Counted from the stretch's first letter, positions 51,591 through 62,530 are shown. The stretch: 64,000 bases of DNA from Eriocheir sinensis (GCF_024679095.1 NW_026111625.1:215001-279000), one strand, 5' to 3'. The notes: a model not told the origin generated them from the sequence alone. A program made the numbers and translations.

Positions 51591-51704
51591 ATCACAAATG
51601 CCTTGATATATATTATGAAATGGTTTGCGAGAGTGATGATTTTTTCTCATTAATTCACTTAGAGGGGCCTTTTAGAAACATGATCCCCGCTGCTGTCGGG
51701 TTAA
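51588..51704 (-). mobile_element. piggyBac-like MITE M1, truncated copy B
   Basis: Only one end survives. Read on the minus strand it starts TTAA (51,701-51,704) then cccgacagcagcggggatca and continues through the ctctaagtgaatt and accatttcataatatata landmarks shared with the other copies. It is cut off at about 51,588 where the 59-bp array begins, so the VNTR and the other inverted repeat are missing. Confidence 0.8.
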
Positions 51705-51946
51705 AAAGATGTAGGTCCCTGGTTTTCAATGTGATGTCAGGTATTCTTGGTATTGGTAGGGCTCTGTGTTGTCTTTATTTTAGTTTACTAGTCTTTTCAT
51801 TTCTATTTTGTGTCTGGTCATCTCTGTCTTCATCAAGTCTTCGTGGAGGTCAATATAAGATCACTCCTGTTAAAATATTTTGCTCCGTTCTGCATACTAA
51901 CTTTGATAAATTTGTAATATTCCCAGTGTGAAATTGTGTCCTACTC

Positions 51947-52230
51947 TTAACCTGGTAGCAGCGGGAATCATGTTTATTAATGGTCCCTCTAAGCGAGAAA
52001 AAATCATCACTCATATAAACCATTTCATAATATATATCAAAGCATTTGTGATGAGTTTATGTATCATCTATTTTGGGGAGTTTATATCATGGCACAAATT
52101 TGGCCTGTCGCTGCTATACGGTAAAGCCACAAATTTGACCCATCACTGCTATACGGTAAAGCCACAAATTTGGCCCGTCGCTGCTATACGGTAAAGCCAC
52201 AAATTTGGCCCGTCACTGCTTCCGGGTTAA
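51947..52230 (+). mobile_element. piggyBac-like MITE M1, complete copy C
   Basis: 276 bp (51,951-52,226) between TTAA duplications (51,947-51,950 and 52,227-52,230). Ends are cctggtagcagcggg and gtcactgcttccggg. It contains four aaatttggccc units at 35-bp spacing. It sits at the TTAA that forms the terminus of an inverted R2 repeat, showing it inserted there after R2. Confidence 0.88.
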
Positions 52231-52430
52231 ACATTTTGTATCCCAAGCGCACACATTTGGCAAGGCTTTCCCAGGAGTTGTGGGGGGCATTCCCAGGGGT
52301 AGTTTTATGACCCTGGTGGTAGTTTGAGCCTTCTTCTGTACCATGAACCAAAAATGCTACTCATGAGAACCTGACTGATCTCCTTTTTGGCCTTTGGAAA
52401 TAGTTGATGTTTGGGGTGGAGGCGTCTAAC
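52231..52430 (-). repeat. Dispersed repeat R2, inverted copy
   Basis: The minus-strand reading gives the R2 landmarks in order: ccaaaaaggagatca, ctcatgagtagcattttt, ggtacagaagaaggctcaaa, gtcataaaactacccctgg, and a ttgccaaatgtgtgcgcttg end that reaches the TTAA shared with MITE copy C. Confidence 0.75.
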
Positions 52431-52575
52431 AGTACCGACCTAAGTGTGAAGATGTTGAGTGGCATAATCTTACATCTTCAGCGAGTTTTTTCATATCAGT
52501 ATTTCATGGGATTGGCCCTGAAGTGGAGACCTGCAGCACATAGAGACCTGCAGTGTAGAGAACAGGTCATTCCCA

Positions 52576-52604
<29 letters not shown>
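52576..52604. repeat. (CA)n microsatellite
   Basis: About 14 CA units, perfect. Confidence 0.95.
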
Positions 52605-52606
<2 letters not shown>

Positions 52607-52879
52607 AGCTGTTACTTAATCATGTTTGAACCACAACTTGATGTCTCTTAATTCTGTACATTTTTTATTTAGCATCTCGTGGTTGACACTCACTGCCCAA
52701 TGCTTTAGACAGGCTGCATAGTAAAGACATTTGTTAAGTGCAGTGATGTGTGTAATTATTTGAAGAATCTTGAGACTACAGTTTTCGCAGATATATCTTA
52801 GTTTGACTTCTATTCAATCAACTAAACAAATTTTAACCGCTATCTTCTTTACAGAGACAGCTGGGAGTAGAGGAAGAAA

Positions 52880-53345
52880 GGGAGGGAAGCTGACGAGGAA
52901 AGATGAAAGGAAGGAGAAAAGTCATGAAGCACAGACAAGAAAGAAATCAAGCAACCAAACAGAGAAACCAAGGAGGAAAACCCAAGTAGGCGAGTACGAA
53001 AGAATGGGAGAAAAAAAGGCAAGCAAGAGGAATGGAGACGAGACCCCAAATGAAGCCACCATGAGAGAAAGGGAACTCCAACTATGTCTGTCAAGCAATA
53101 AAGGAAGCAAACCAACAGAGAAACCAAGGAGGAAAACCCAAGCAGGCGAGAAAGAAAGAATGGGAGGAAATAGGCAAGCAAGAGGAATGGAGACGAGACC
53201 CCAAATGAAGCCACCAAGAGAGAAAGGGAACTCCAACTATGTCTGTCAAGCAATAAAGGAAGCAAACCAACAGAGAAACCAAGGAGGAAAACCCAAGGAA
53301 GTGAGAAAGGGAGAAACAACAAGCAAGAGGAAGGAAACAAGACCC
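52880..53345. repeat. Tandem repeat, about 153-bp unit, three copies
   Basis: The landmark caagaggaatggagacgag recurs at about 53,020 and 53,173; gagaaaccaaggaggaaaac at 52,961, 53,117 and 53,273. A 153-bp unit keeps one frame open across the array on each strand (192 and 167 residues), which is not evidence of a gene. Confidence 0.88.
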
Positions 53346-53905
53346 TAATCAAGCCACCAAAGAAGCGGGGAACTCTTAACTACATCCGTCCCCTCTCCCA
53401 GTCAACATGCAGAGCCCGTCACTTGACCTCGGAGCTGGCAGGAAGCTGGTTTAGAGTGAGAGATGATGCGTAAGAGTCCGAAAGGCTCCCCACATTACTA
53501 TTATTGTTTGGTTTTTCTTTTTTTTTCTTTTTTTTTATAAATTTTCAAGTGGCGGCGAGGAGTGTAGTGTTTCTCCGGAGACTCTTTGAGGTATTGGAAA
53601 GGCAGTGATGATTGTTGAGTTTGTAATATCACATCTAAATACAAAAGACTTAAACCTACTTCTGCTTTCCCACCTAGTTAAGTCCTGCTGTTCTAGATTC
53701 TTTGCCCTAGGGAAGGAAGGCTTGAACTGACTACTACCCACCACCTCCTCTTCATGCATTCTGTAGTGACCCTCATCAGTCTAGAATTACAGTCATGCAC
53801 CCTGCCTGACTGCATGGGGGCCTTAGCATTCATCCCTAGGAGCCAATACACAACTCTGATGAAGCCTAACACACACCTCTGAAATCACTGTGCTCCAGAC
53901 TTATA
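53346..53905. other. Unique DNA; nothing recognised
   Basis: Mixed composition with a poly-T block at 53,515-53,537. No conserved open frame. Confidence 0.45.
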
Positions 53906-54115
53906 GAAGGATGAGAGGAGATGAATGCCAACTACCTGTGTTTGAAGACCTGGAAAACTGTACCTTCTGTTCTACATCAAGCAGGTTATAGTACATCCAG
54001 AGAAGGATGAAAGGAGATGAATGCCAACTACCCGTGTTTGAAGACCTGGAAGACTGTACCTTCTATTTTACGTTCAGTAGGTTATAGTAGCAGTACATCC
54101 TGAGAGGAGGCTACA
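53906..54115. repeat. Direct duplication of about 95 bp
   Basis: A segment with gaaggatgagaggagatg, atgccaactacctgtgtttg, a aagacctggaaaactgtacc block and agtaggttatagta occurs at about 53,906 and 54,003 with few differences. Confidence 0.85.
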
Positions 54116-54313
54116 AGTAAGGCAATACAAAGGGAGGAATGCCAAGTACAGTGTTAGAAGGACCATCATGAACCTGTGTGTCCCTCATTATGAAGCTTTT
54201 TATCTAGACAGTGACCAAGACTTAAGAGCAACAATCACAGAGGAACATAATGAGCTTGAAAAGGAGAGAGAGATGCAGTGACACGGTGCCCCTCAAACAC
54301 ATGTACTTGCATT

Positions 54314-55165
54314 CCTACTACCTAATGCCTGCTGGACCTTCCCTCCCTACTGAATATAGAAGAGGTACAGTTTTCCTCCATTCTCATACACTCAGGTACT
54401 TGGCATTCTACCACTTGTACTGCCCTCAAATTTAAGCCTTTCCTCTTACCCTATTAAAACTACCTGATGCCTGCTGGACCTTCCCTTCCTACTGAATATA
54501 GAAGAGGTACAGTTTTTTTCCATTCTCATACACTCAGGTACTTGGCATTCTATCACTTGTACTGCCCTCAAATTTAAGCCTGTCCTCTCACCCTACTACT
54601 ACTACTAACTAATGCCTGCTGGTCCTTCCCTCCCTACTGAATATAGAAGAGGTACAGGGTTTTTTTCCATTCTCGTAAACAAACTCAGGTACTTGGCATT
54701 CTACCACTTGTACTGCCATCAAATTTAAGCCTGTCCTCTCACCCTACTACTATCTGATGCCTGCTGGTCCTTCCCTCCCTACTGAATATAGAAGAGGTAC
54801 AGGGTTTTTTCCATTCTCGTAAACAAACTCATGTACTTGGCATTCTATCACTTGTACTGCCCTCAAATTTAAGCCTTTCCTCTCACCCTATTAAAACTAC
54901 CTGATGCCTGGCGGACCTTCCCTTCCTACTGGATATAGAAGAGGTACAGTTTTTTTTTCCATTCTCGTAAACAAACTCAGGTACTTGGCATTCTATCACT
55001 TGTACTGCCGTCAAATTTAAGCCTGTCCTCTCACCCTACTACGACTAACTAATGCCTGCTGGACTTTCCCTCCCTACTGAATACAGAAGAGGTACAGTTT
55101 TCCTCCTTTCTCATACACTCAGGTACTTGGCATTCTATCACTTATACTGCCCTTATACTGCTGAT
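54314..55165. repeat. Tandem repeat, about 145-bp unit, six copies
   Basis: The landmark atgcctgctgg occurs at about 54,325, 54,470, 54,612, 54,757, 54,903 (variant) and 55,051. Each is followed by agaagaggtacag, ccattctc, acttggcattctatcac and aaatttaagcctgtcc. Small open frames inside are phase-dependent artefacts. Confidence 0.9.
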
Positions 55166-55955
55166 TCTCCTCTCCCTGCTGGATGTAGAAGAGGAGCTGG
55201 GCGGCCTGCTGAGATAACCACTCCCTCCTTGACACTGATGCCCTCGCCTCCCTCGGAGCTCACCACGCCCACCTGCGGAAGGACGGAGGAGTTAGAGCTG
55301 AGGAATTACTGTTACTCTACTTTTTATTAGTATAGGAAACTGTCCGAGTAAGAAAAAGGGAGTGGTAGAGGATGAAGATGACAAGAAGCAGGCGCAAAAT
55401 ATCAATGTAAGGAATAATAAGAAAAATAAAAAGTAGTTGAGGAAGATGAAGATGACAGAAGCAGGCACAAAATATCAATGTAAGGAATATCATCATCATT
55501 GTTTAACGTCCATTTATTCCCTATGGTGGGGTTGGACGGGACATGAGCCTCCTCCACTGATGCCGGTCCACAGCCATTTCTTCGGTGATGTAAGAAATAA
55601 TAAGAAAAAAAAGGAGTAGTTGAGGAAGATGACAATAAGCAGGCACAAAATATCAATGCAAGGAACAGTGAAGTAAAATAAATGGAAAGACGTTACTATT
55701 TCTTTTTCAACAATTTAGGAAACGGTCCGAGGAGGAAAAAAAAAGTCATTCGTAACAGCTGAAGACGACCGCCAATAACCAGACACAAGACTACCGAACA
55801 CTGAGCAAAGAAATCGCAGTAGTTGAATATGAAGTAGGAAGAAGACAGACTAAGACATAAATTACTGAACAAACAAGGAGGGAGTTATCTCAGCAGGCCG
55901 CCCAACTCCTCTCCTACATCCAGCAGGGAGAGGAGAATCAATAGGCATCAGGTAG
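55142..55955. repeat. Inverted duplication around a small tandem repeat
   Basis: The left arm (about 55,150-55,218) and right arm (about 55,883-55,945) are inverted copies of one block that contains ttatctcagcaggccgccca and acatccagcagggagaggag. Between them lie three copies of a unit with caggcacaaaatatcaatg (about 55,391, 55,463, 55,641). In both arms one frame reads LSQQAAQLL(F/S)YIQQGEEN, a possible relic exon, but a stop closes upstream of it. Confidence 0.65.
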
Positions 55956-58015
55956 CAGTAGGGCAAGAGGAGAGGTGAAGAGAACTGGTTGAAGGGAAGG
56001 AAGATTTGACACCTGTATTTAAGGGGAAGAAATGGCAGCTTTTCTTCATCCTCTCTTCTATGTTAAGTAGAATTAGTGAGGATGGATGGTTAGAGGGATG
56101 GAAGAAATGGCTCCTTTTCTTCCTCCTCCCTTTTATGTTAAGCGGAATTAGTGAGGATGGATGGTTAGAGGGATGGAAGAAATGGCTCCTTTTCTTCCTC
56201 CTCCCTTTTATGTTAAGCGGAATTAGTGAGGATGGATGGTTAGAGGGATGGAAGAAATGGTACCTTTTCTTCATCCTCTCTTCTATGTTCAGCAGAATTG
56301 ATGAGGATGGATGGTTAGAGGGATGGAAGAAATGGTACCCTTTTTTCATCCTCTCTTCTATGTTCAGCAGAATTGATGAGGATGGATGGTTAGAGGGATG
56401 GAAGAAATGGCTCCTTTTCTTCATCCTCTCCTTTATGTTCAGCAGAATTGATGAGGATGGATGGTTAGAGGGATGGAAGAAATGGCTCCTTTCCTTCATC
56501 CTCTCTTCTATGTTAAGCAGAATTAGTGAGGATGGATGGTTAGAGGGATGGAAGAGATGGTACAATTCTTCATCCTCTCTTCTATGTTAAGCAGAATCAG
56601 TGAGGATGGATGGTTAGAGGGATGGAAGAAATGGTACCTTTTCTTCATCCTCTCTTCTATGTTAAGCGGAATTAGTGAGGATGGATGGTTAGAGGGATGG
56701 AAGAAATGGCTCCTTTTCTTCATCCTCTCTTCTATGTTCAGCAGAATTAGTGAGGATGGATGGTTAGAGGGATGGAAGAAATGGTACAATTTTTCATCCT
56801 CTCTTCTATGTTCAGCAGAATTGATGAGGATGGATGGTTAGAGGGATGGAAGAAATGGCACCTTTTCTTCATCCTCTCCTTTATGTTAAGCAGAATTGAT
56901 GAGGATGGATGGTTAGAGGGATGGAAGAGATGGCACCTTTTCTTCATCCTCTCCTTTATGTTAAGCAGAATTGATGAGGATGGATGGTTAGAGGGATGGA
57001 AGAGATGGTACAATTCTTCATCCTCTCTTCTATGTTCAGCGAAATTAGTGAGGATGGATGGTTAGAGGGATGGAAGAGATGGTACAATTCTTCATCCTCT
57101 CTTCTCTGTTCAGCGGAATTAGTGAGGATGGATGGTTAGAGGGATGGAAGAGATGGTACAATTCTTCATCCTCTCTTCTCTGTTCAGCAGAATTAGTGAG
57201 GATGGATGGTTAGAGGGATGGAAGAGATGGTACAATTCTTCATCCTCTCTTCTATGTTCAGCGGAATTAGTGAGGATGGATGGTTAGAGGGATGGAAGAA
57301 ATGGTACAATTCTTCATCCTCTCTTCTATGTTAAGCAGAATTAGTGAGGATGGATGGTTAGAGGGATGGAAGAGATGGTACAATTCTTCATCCTCTCTTC
57401 TATGTTCAGCAGAATCAGTGAGGATGGATGGTTAGAGGGATGGAAGAAATGGTACCTTTCCTTCATCCTCTCTTCTATGTTAAGCAGAATTAGTGAGGAT
57501 GGATGGTTAGAGGGATGGAAGAGATGGTACAATTCTTCATCCTCTCTTCTATGTTCAGCGGAATTAGTGAGGATGGATGGTTAGAGGGATGGAAGAAATG
57601 GTACAATTCTTCATCCTCTCTTCTATGTTCAGCAAAATTAGTGATGATAACAAGAAAGACAAAACCACTTCCAAATAAAATCATAAAGCAAACCAACCAC
57701 AAGAAATAGACCTGTTACTTTCTTTTACAACATAGGAAAATGCCGGAGGAGGGAGATGAAGAAATAATAATGTATAAGATGATAACCAGACACAAGACAT
57801 AGACTGGCAAACACTGAACAAAGAAACAGACAGTAGCAGTACTTGAATATAAAGTAGGAAGACGACAGACCAAGACATAAATTACTGAACAAAAAACTGA
57901 AATAATAAGACAAAACCACCTCCAAATAAAATCATAAAGAAATACAACCACAAGAAATAGACCTGTTACTTTCTTTAACAACATAGGAAAATGCCGGAGG
58001 AAGAAGATGATAACC
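55690..58015. repeat. Segmental copies flanking the 75-bp array
   Basis: A block with accagacacaagac, a gagcaaagaaaycgcagtag-like stretch, gaatatgaagtaggaag and gacataaattactgaacaaa occurs at 55,780-55,875 and at 57,783-57,895, on either side of the 75-bp array. A second block (aataaaatcataaag, agaaatagacctgttacttt, gaaaatgccggagga) occurs at 57,676 and 57,926. Confidence 0.75.
56017..57640. repeat. 75-bp tandem array, about 21 copies
   Basis: Each unit has gtgaggatggatggttagag, ggatggaagaaatgg and a cttcatcctctcttctatgt block. Variants alternate ttaagc/ttcagc and ctccttttctt/tacaattctt, and similar variants cluster, suggesting local spreading. Because 75 is a multiple of three, long frames stay open on both strands (about 200 residues each); these are repeat products. 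Confidence 0.95.
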
Positions 58016-58059
58016 AGATGGAAATTAGCAACAAAAAAACAAATAAACTAAAATAAATC

Positions 58060-58640
58060 CAGGTACCAAGCAAATTCCATGCCTTGTTCCACCTCAGCAC
58101 TCTGGCCTCACTGTGATGTTGTTGCCGGTGGTGGAGGTGCCAGAACCAGGGCGACCTCAAGGAACAAGACCCAGGCAGCCACAGAGCCACTTGGAGGCTG
58201 CCACAGGTACAGCAGCAGGACACAAGGCTGGTGGGAGCAGGAGCATCGCCGCCCTCACTGCCAACACTGCCACGCCATCTCCTGTGGATTGAACCTCCTC
58301 ACCAGCGGCTCCTGTAACATTTGGGCGCCTTCCCCGGCCATAGGGAGTGTAAGGATGATGCAGGCCTCCACAGCGACAGACAGGATCCCCCCCCACGTAG
58401 GACACACAATCATTTGGCTGTGATGTATGAGGTGGCTGGCATCCCCTTCTCTGCCTCCCCCACACTGCTCACTTATATTGCTTCTTGATAACTCCGAGGC
58501 AATCTTTCTTCAGTCTTCCACGCCTGGCACAGCGACGTCCAGGCAGATTTGTGGCTGTGATGTACGAGGTGGCTGGCATCCCCTTCTCTGCCTCCCACAC
58601 ACTACTCACTCTCTTGAAGCTTTTTGGTAACTCTGAGGCT
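58060..58640. other. GC-richer block, possible exons on either strand, unresolved
   Basis: A plus-strand frame reads PVVEVPEPGRPQGTRP from about 58,117 and stays open to a TGA near 58,290, while other frames on both strands are equally open. A sub-block of about 50 bp (gatgtaygaggtggctggca onward) occurs at 58,423 and 58,559, a direct repeat at about 136 bp. I cannot choose a frame or a strand. Confidence 0.3.
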
Positions 58641-58989
58641 TGCTTTTCTCCTGGTGCATTGAGGTCGGTTCTTCTCCCATATCCCATTTCTCTTGGTGAT
58701 TCTGTCTCTCTCTCCCCCTATTTTCCATTCCTCTGGGTCTTTCCTCTTCACATATTCCACACCTCTTAACATCTCAGGGTTCCTTCTTCCACCTTTCACT
58801 CCACTTGGTAATTCTTGGTGTCTCCTTCCATATTCTACTCCTCTGGCGAGCTCTGTTTCTCTCCACCCACATGTATTCCACTCCTCTTGCCATATTTCAC
58901 TACTTAAGGTAATTCTGTCTCTCTCCTCCTCCCTTCCTCCACTGGTGCTCCTCCTGATCCCTCCACCAGCCTGTGCATGCATGAGGCCC

Positions 58990-59317
58990 TTAACCCGGTA
59001 GCAGCAGGGATCAAGTTTCTTAATGGTCCCTCTAAGCGAGAAAAATGAGAAAAAATCATCCCTTACACAAATCATTTCATAATATATATCAGAGCATTTG
59101 TGATCAGTTTATGTATCATCTATTTTGGGGGGTTTATATCATGGCACAAATTTGGCCCGTCACTGCTACACGGTAAAGCCACAAATTTGGCCCGTCACTG
59201 CTACACGGTAAAGCCACAAATTTGGCCCGTCGCTGCTACACGGTAAAGCCACAAATTTGGCCCGTCGCTGGTACACAGTAAAGCCACAAATTTGGCCCGT
59301 CGCTGCTACCGGGTTAA
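58990..59317 (+). mobile_element. piggyBac-like MITE M1, complete copy D
   Basis: 320 bp (58,994-59,313) between TTAA sites (58,990-58,993 and 59,314-59,317). Ends cccggtagcagcaggg and cgtcgctgctaccggg give a 12-13 bp inverted repeat. It carries five aaatttggccc units, the largest VNTR number in this window. The internal TTAATGGTCCC is intact and serves as the empty-site reference for the nested insertion in copy E. Confidence 0.9.
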
Positions 59318-60840
59318 ATTTGCCTCACCTCCACTTGTCTTGACCTCTGGGGCGTGCCTTGTAACCCGACCAGTGATCTTTCCTTGACCTGACCTTCCCT
59401 GGTGACTTGTGGTGGTGGTGGGGAGGGTTGAGGAGGTGGTGTTCTGTGGTGGAGGTGAACTTGGTCTGGGCATGTGTTGAATGGCCCAGCACATCCTACT
59501 TTATGGTGGCCTGGTGGTGTGGTAGCTCCCAGTCTGGTGCAGGTGCAAGAAGATCATTGCAGAGAAGCAGAATACTTGATAGCTTGGACACATGGGGAAG
59601 GAGAAACCTTTGGTAACATACAGAAAAGCCAAGCATAGCCCACTTCAGGGTGACAGAATCTTCCAACAACTCTCACAAGTATAAATAGATTGTATGGGAA
59701 AGAGGAATACAAAATGACTAGAACACATGGAGAGCGGGAAACAAGAATACAACATACTGAAGGGAAGACTGGTTCAGACGACATACTCATTATTGATAAA
59801 GCTGCTCAACTAGTATCTAACATACAAAAAAATGATGACTCTTGAAAGATTGCAATTGAAAATCAGTCAATTAGTACTGGAATTGTACCCAACAGACTGT
59901 CACAAGTATAACATATCCTACAGGAAGGAGACAAGAGAATGACCAGAACACGCGGCCAGGGAACGAGAAGACAACCTATCGAGGGGAGCGACTGGTTCTG
60001 ACAAAATTTTCATTGCTGATAAAGTTGCTCAACTATTAAGTAACACACAAAAAGGGAACAGAAAAGAATGACTTCAAAGCTGGCAATTTAAAATGGGTTC
60101 ATTAGCACTCAGGTAAGGCCAAGAATTTAGTTTCATTGATAATTTTCAGCCTTTGTTAAGAACTGAACTCCTCCAAAGTTATTAAGCCTACAGTGTTGGT
60201 TGAGGTCTCGTTAGAAAGAACATGAAGCCGAGGTTAAATGCAGGATATAAAAAGTTCCATCTGTTTAGATTTTGAAGTTATGCCCTTCTAAATGTTGATG
60301 ACCCTAGCAACTCTATTTTGTACTAAGAGACCCAGCAGTGACACTAAGACTGGTAGGACTGGCAGTGATGTACAAATGAATATCATGCACATCAGAACAT
60401 TTTGCCCTGGGTACATCTTCTAATACTTTGGGTGAGCTGCTGCCTGAGTAGAGAAAATGCTGGTGTGGCTGGATTTTCAACCTTATGAACCAGTCGCTTC
60501 CCTTAAAGCCGAGCACAATCCACTCCACGGACTTAATGGTCAGCGACATAATGTAGTGACAACTTTCTTACTGATGCAGGTACAAAAATAACTATACCAC
60601 AGCATGACACTGGGACAGGGAACACTCTTAACACTACGCCCACTGAAGCCGTGGGGCTTTCAAGACTATTTCTAGTTTGAATAAAAATGGTGGACTTCTT
60701 GTAGCTTTTGTTCCTTGCCTTAAACTCCGGCCCATGACTGAAATAGTTTGGTATGGTTTTCTGCCACATTCTTTATTTTCTTATCCTTTCCTAATTCCTT
60801 TAGAATTTAGATAGAATTTAGATGGAAATGAAAAGACTGC
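59318..60840. other. Unique DNA with one diverged tandem duplication
   Basis: A block of about 160 bp with cacaagtataa, agaacacatgg/agaacacgcgg, gactggttc and gataaagctgctcaacta landmarks occurs at about 59,675 and 59,900 (period about 230 bp), clearly diverged. No gene is recognised in this interval. Confidence 0.55.
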
Positions 60841-60848
60841 CAGTGACG

Positions 60849-60995
60849 AAACACAAGCTCTGTATGGCGCCACTGTTGTGTAGGTGAGCTAGGCTGTTGT
60901 TGTTTTGAGAGAGGTGCATATTCCTATGTGGCGCCACTCCTCAGAACAACTTAAGCTCACCCATACAACAGTGGTGCCATACAGAGCTTGTGTTT
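60849..60995. repeat. Inverted repeat, 42-bp arms, 63-bp loop
   Basis: The left arm (60,849-60,890) begins aaacacaagctctgtatggc; the right arm (60,954-60,995) is its reverse complement with about three mismatches. Alone it could fold as a long hairpin. The palindromic shape suggests a small foldback element. No TTAA flank; target duplication not evident. Confidence 0.8.
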
Positions 60996-61416
60996 GTTAT
61001 GGAAGCCAGCGGTCATGCGATGTGCTGCTGGCTTGAAAATGCAAGCTCGATAGGATTAATACGGTCACATGATCCTCGAACGATATGGAAATTTCCGTGC
61101 ATGACATGTTGACACACCTACATTCTTTTCTACTACATGATCCTATATACATCAGTGGCTTACATCTCTCTTCTTAAGGCTTCTATCTAACAAGATGCAC
61201 ATGGATATCAGGAGACTACAAGAGGCCGGTCAGCACACACATGGCAGCTCCAGAGAACCACTCATCTAACATTAGCCTCCCCATTCATAAATATTTCTAA
61301 TCTTCATTTTAAAATTTCTATTATATTTGTACTGAAATAATATCATCTCGATTTGTTCCACTTATTCACTATCTACTTGTAAGCCAGATTGTGCCTGTCT
61401 CCTTTCTGAATCTAAA

Positions 61417-61984
61417 TTAACCCAGTAGCAGCGGGGATCATGTTTTTAACCCGCAAACTGCTGTACGCCTTCTGGGCGGCTGAGCGGTAAGCTGCTGTAA
61501 GCCTTCTGGAAGCGGGCTTTTCAAACAGGCGCCAAAAAGTTTCCGCCGCGGCTTCAGATACTGCCAGAAAAACATTTTTGTGATAGAAAAATCTAAGAAA
61601 TATGCAGGATACAACACATTTCGAGCTACAGATATGTGTATTGTAATATTTATGACACGTTTATGTAACTTAGATATCATTTATTGAAGGTCAATCTCTC
61701 GCTGATATAGCCGCACTAGGCGACGCACTCAGAATCTCAGTCCCGCAGCTTACGGGTTAATGGTCCCTTCAAGCGAGAAAGATGAGGAAAAATCACCCCT
61801 CACACAAACCATTTCATAATACATATCAAAGCATTTGTGATCATATTATGTATCATCTATTTTTTGGGGTTTATATCATGGCACAAATTTGGCCCGTCGC
61901 TGCAACACGGTAAAGCCACAAATTTGGCCCGTCGCTGCTACACGGTAAAGCCACAAATTTGGCCCGTCGCTGCTACACGGTTAA
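61417..61984 (+). mobile_element. piggyBac-like MITE M1, copy E, interrupted by MITE M2
   Basis: Flanked by TTAA (61,417-61,420 and 61,981-61,984). The 5' end is cccagtagcagcggggatca; the 3' end stops at gctgctacacgg then TTAA, so its last bases derive from a VNTR unit rather than the usual ctaccggg. It has three aaatttggccc units. The element is split at its internal TTAA by the M2 insertion 61,450-61,756; without it the copy would be about 249 bp. Confidence 0.88.
61446..61760 (+). mobile_element. Second TTAA MITE family (M2) nested inside M1 copy E
   Basis: 307 bp (61,450-61,756) between TTAA duplications (61,446-61,449 and 61,757-61,760). Ends are cccgcaaactgctg and, inverted, cccgtaagctgcgg, matching at 10 of the first 12 positions. 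A subterminal gcggtaagctgctgtaagcc repeats the end motif. The flanking sequence gtttt TTAA / TTAA tggtccc joins to the uninterrupted sequence seen in M1 copies C and D, so the insertion site is proven by internal comparison. Non-coding. Confidence 0.9.
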
Positions 61985-62530
61985 TACAGATTTTAACCCA
62001 AGTGTCAGGTCCTAACATTTATTTCTAGTATGAGAACTTTATGCATATCACACTTGTTGAACTCTTTTATTTGTATGAGATTGCAATGTAGTCTGTATGA
62101 TTCAAAGCAATACAAACTTAGCCTCGTCAGTCTTGCTCTGTATGGTAAGTTTCTAATCCCTTGGACCATAGAAATTTAATTACAGTTTCATGGTTTAAAA
62201 CTACATGGCCTTTGCTGCCTAGTGCTTATATATACAACCCTCATCATAGTTCATCTCTACTTCAAGCGAACCAAAATCATAGAGAAAGAGAAATGATGGG
62301 AAGCAGTAAACAAAGAGAAGGAAGAGAAGGAAGGAGAGAAGGAAAGGGAAGGGAAGGAGGGGTGGAAATAGAGGTAAACTATGATGAGGCTTTTATCCAC
62401 AATCCAGGGCGGGGCACAGGGAGGAAGGAAGGGGTCCCAGAAGGGTATATCACAGGAACACGGTCACAGACACTGATATCATGATGCACAGGTTATCACA
62501 TGGCTGACAGGGGGACAGCCAAGGGTCACC

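Noticed and set aside
52770..53352. 192-residue Lys/Arg-rich frame and 167-residue opposite frame
   Set aside because: Produced by the 153-bp tandem repeat (also a multiple of three).
55190..55275. Exon reading VGVVSSEGGEGISVKEGVVI on the minus strand
   Set aside because: Acceptor is acceptable but no donor follows, the opposite strand is equally open, and the segment is part of an inverted duplicate.
55948..57065. Opposed open frames of about 200 residues with FHPSNHPSS or DGWLEGWKKW repeats
   Set aside because: The 75-bp unit is a multiple of three, so frames stay open on both strands by chance.
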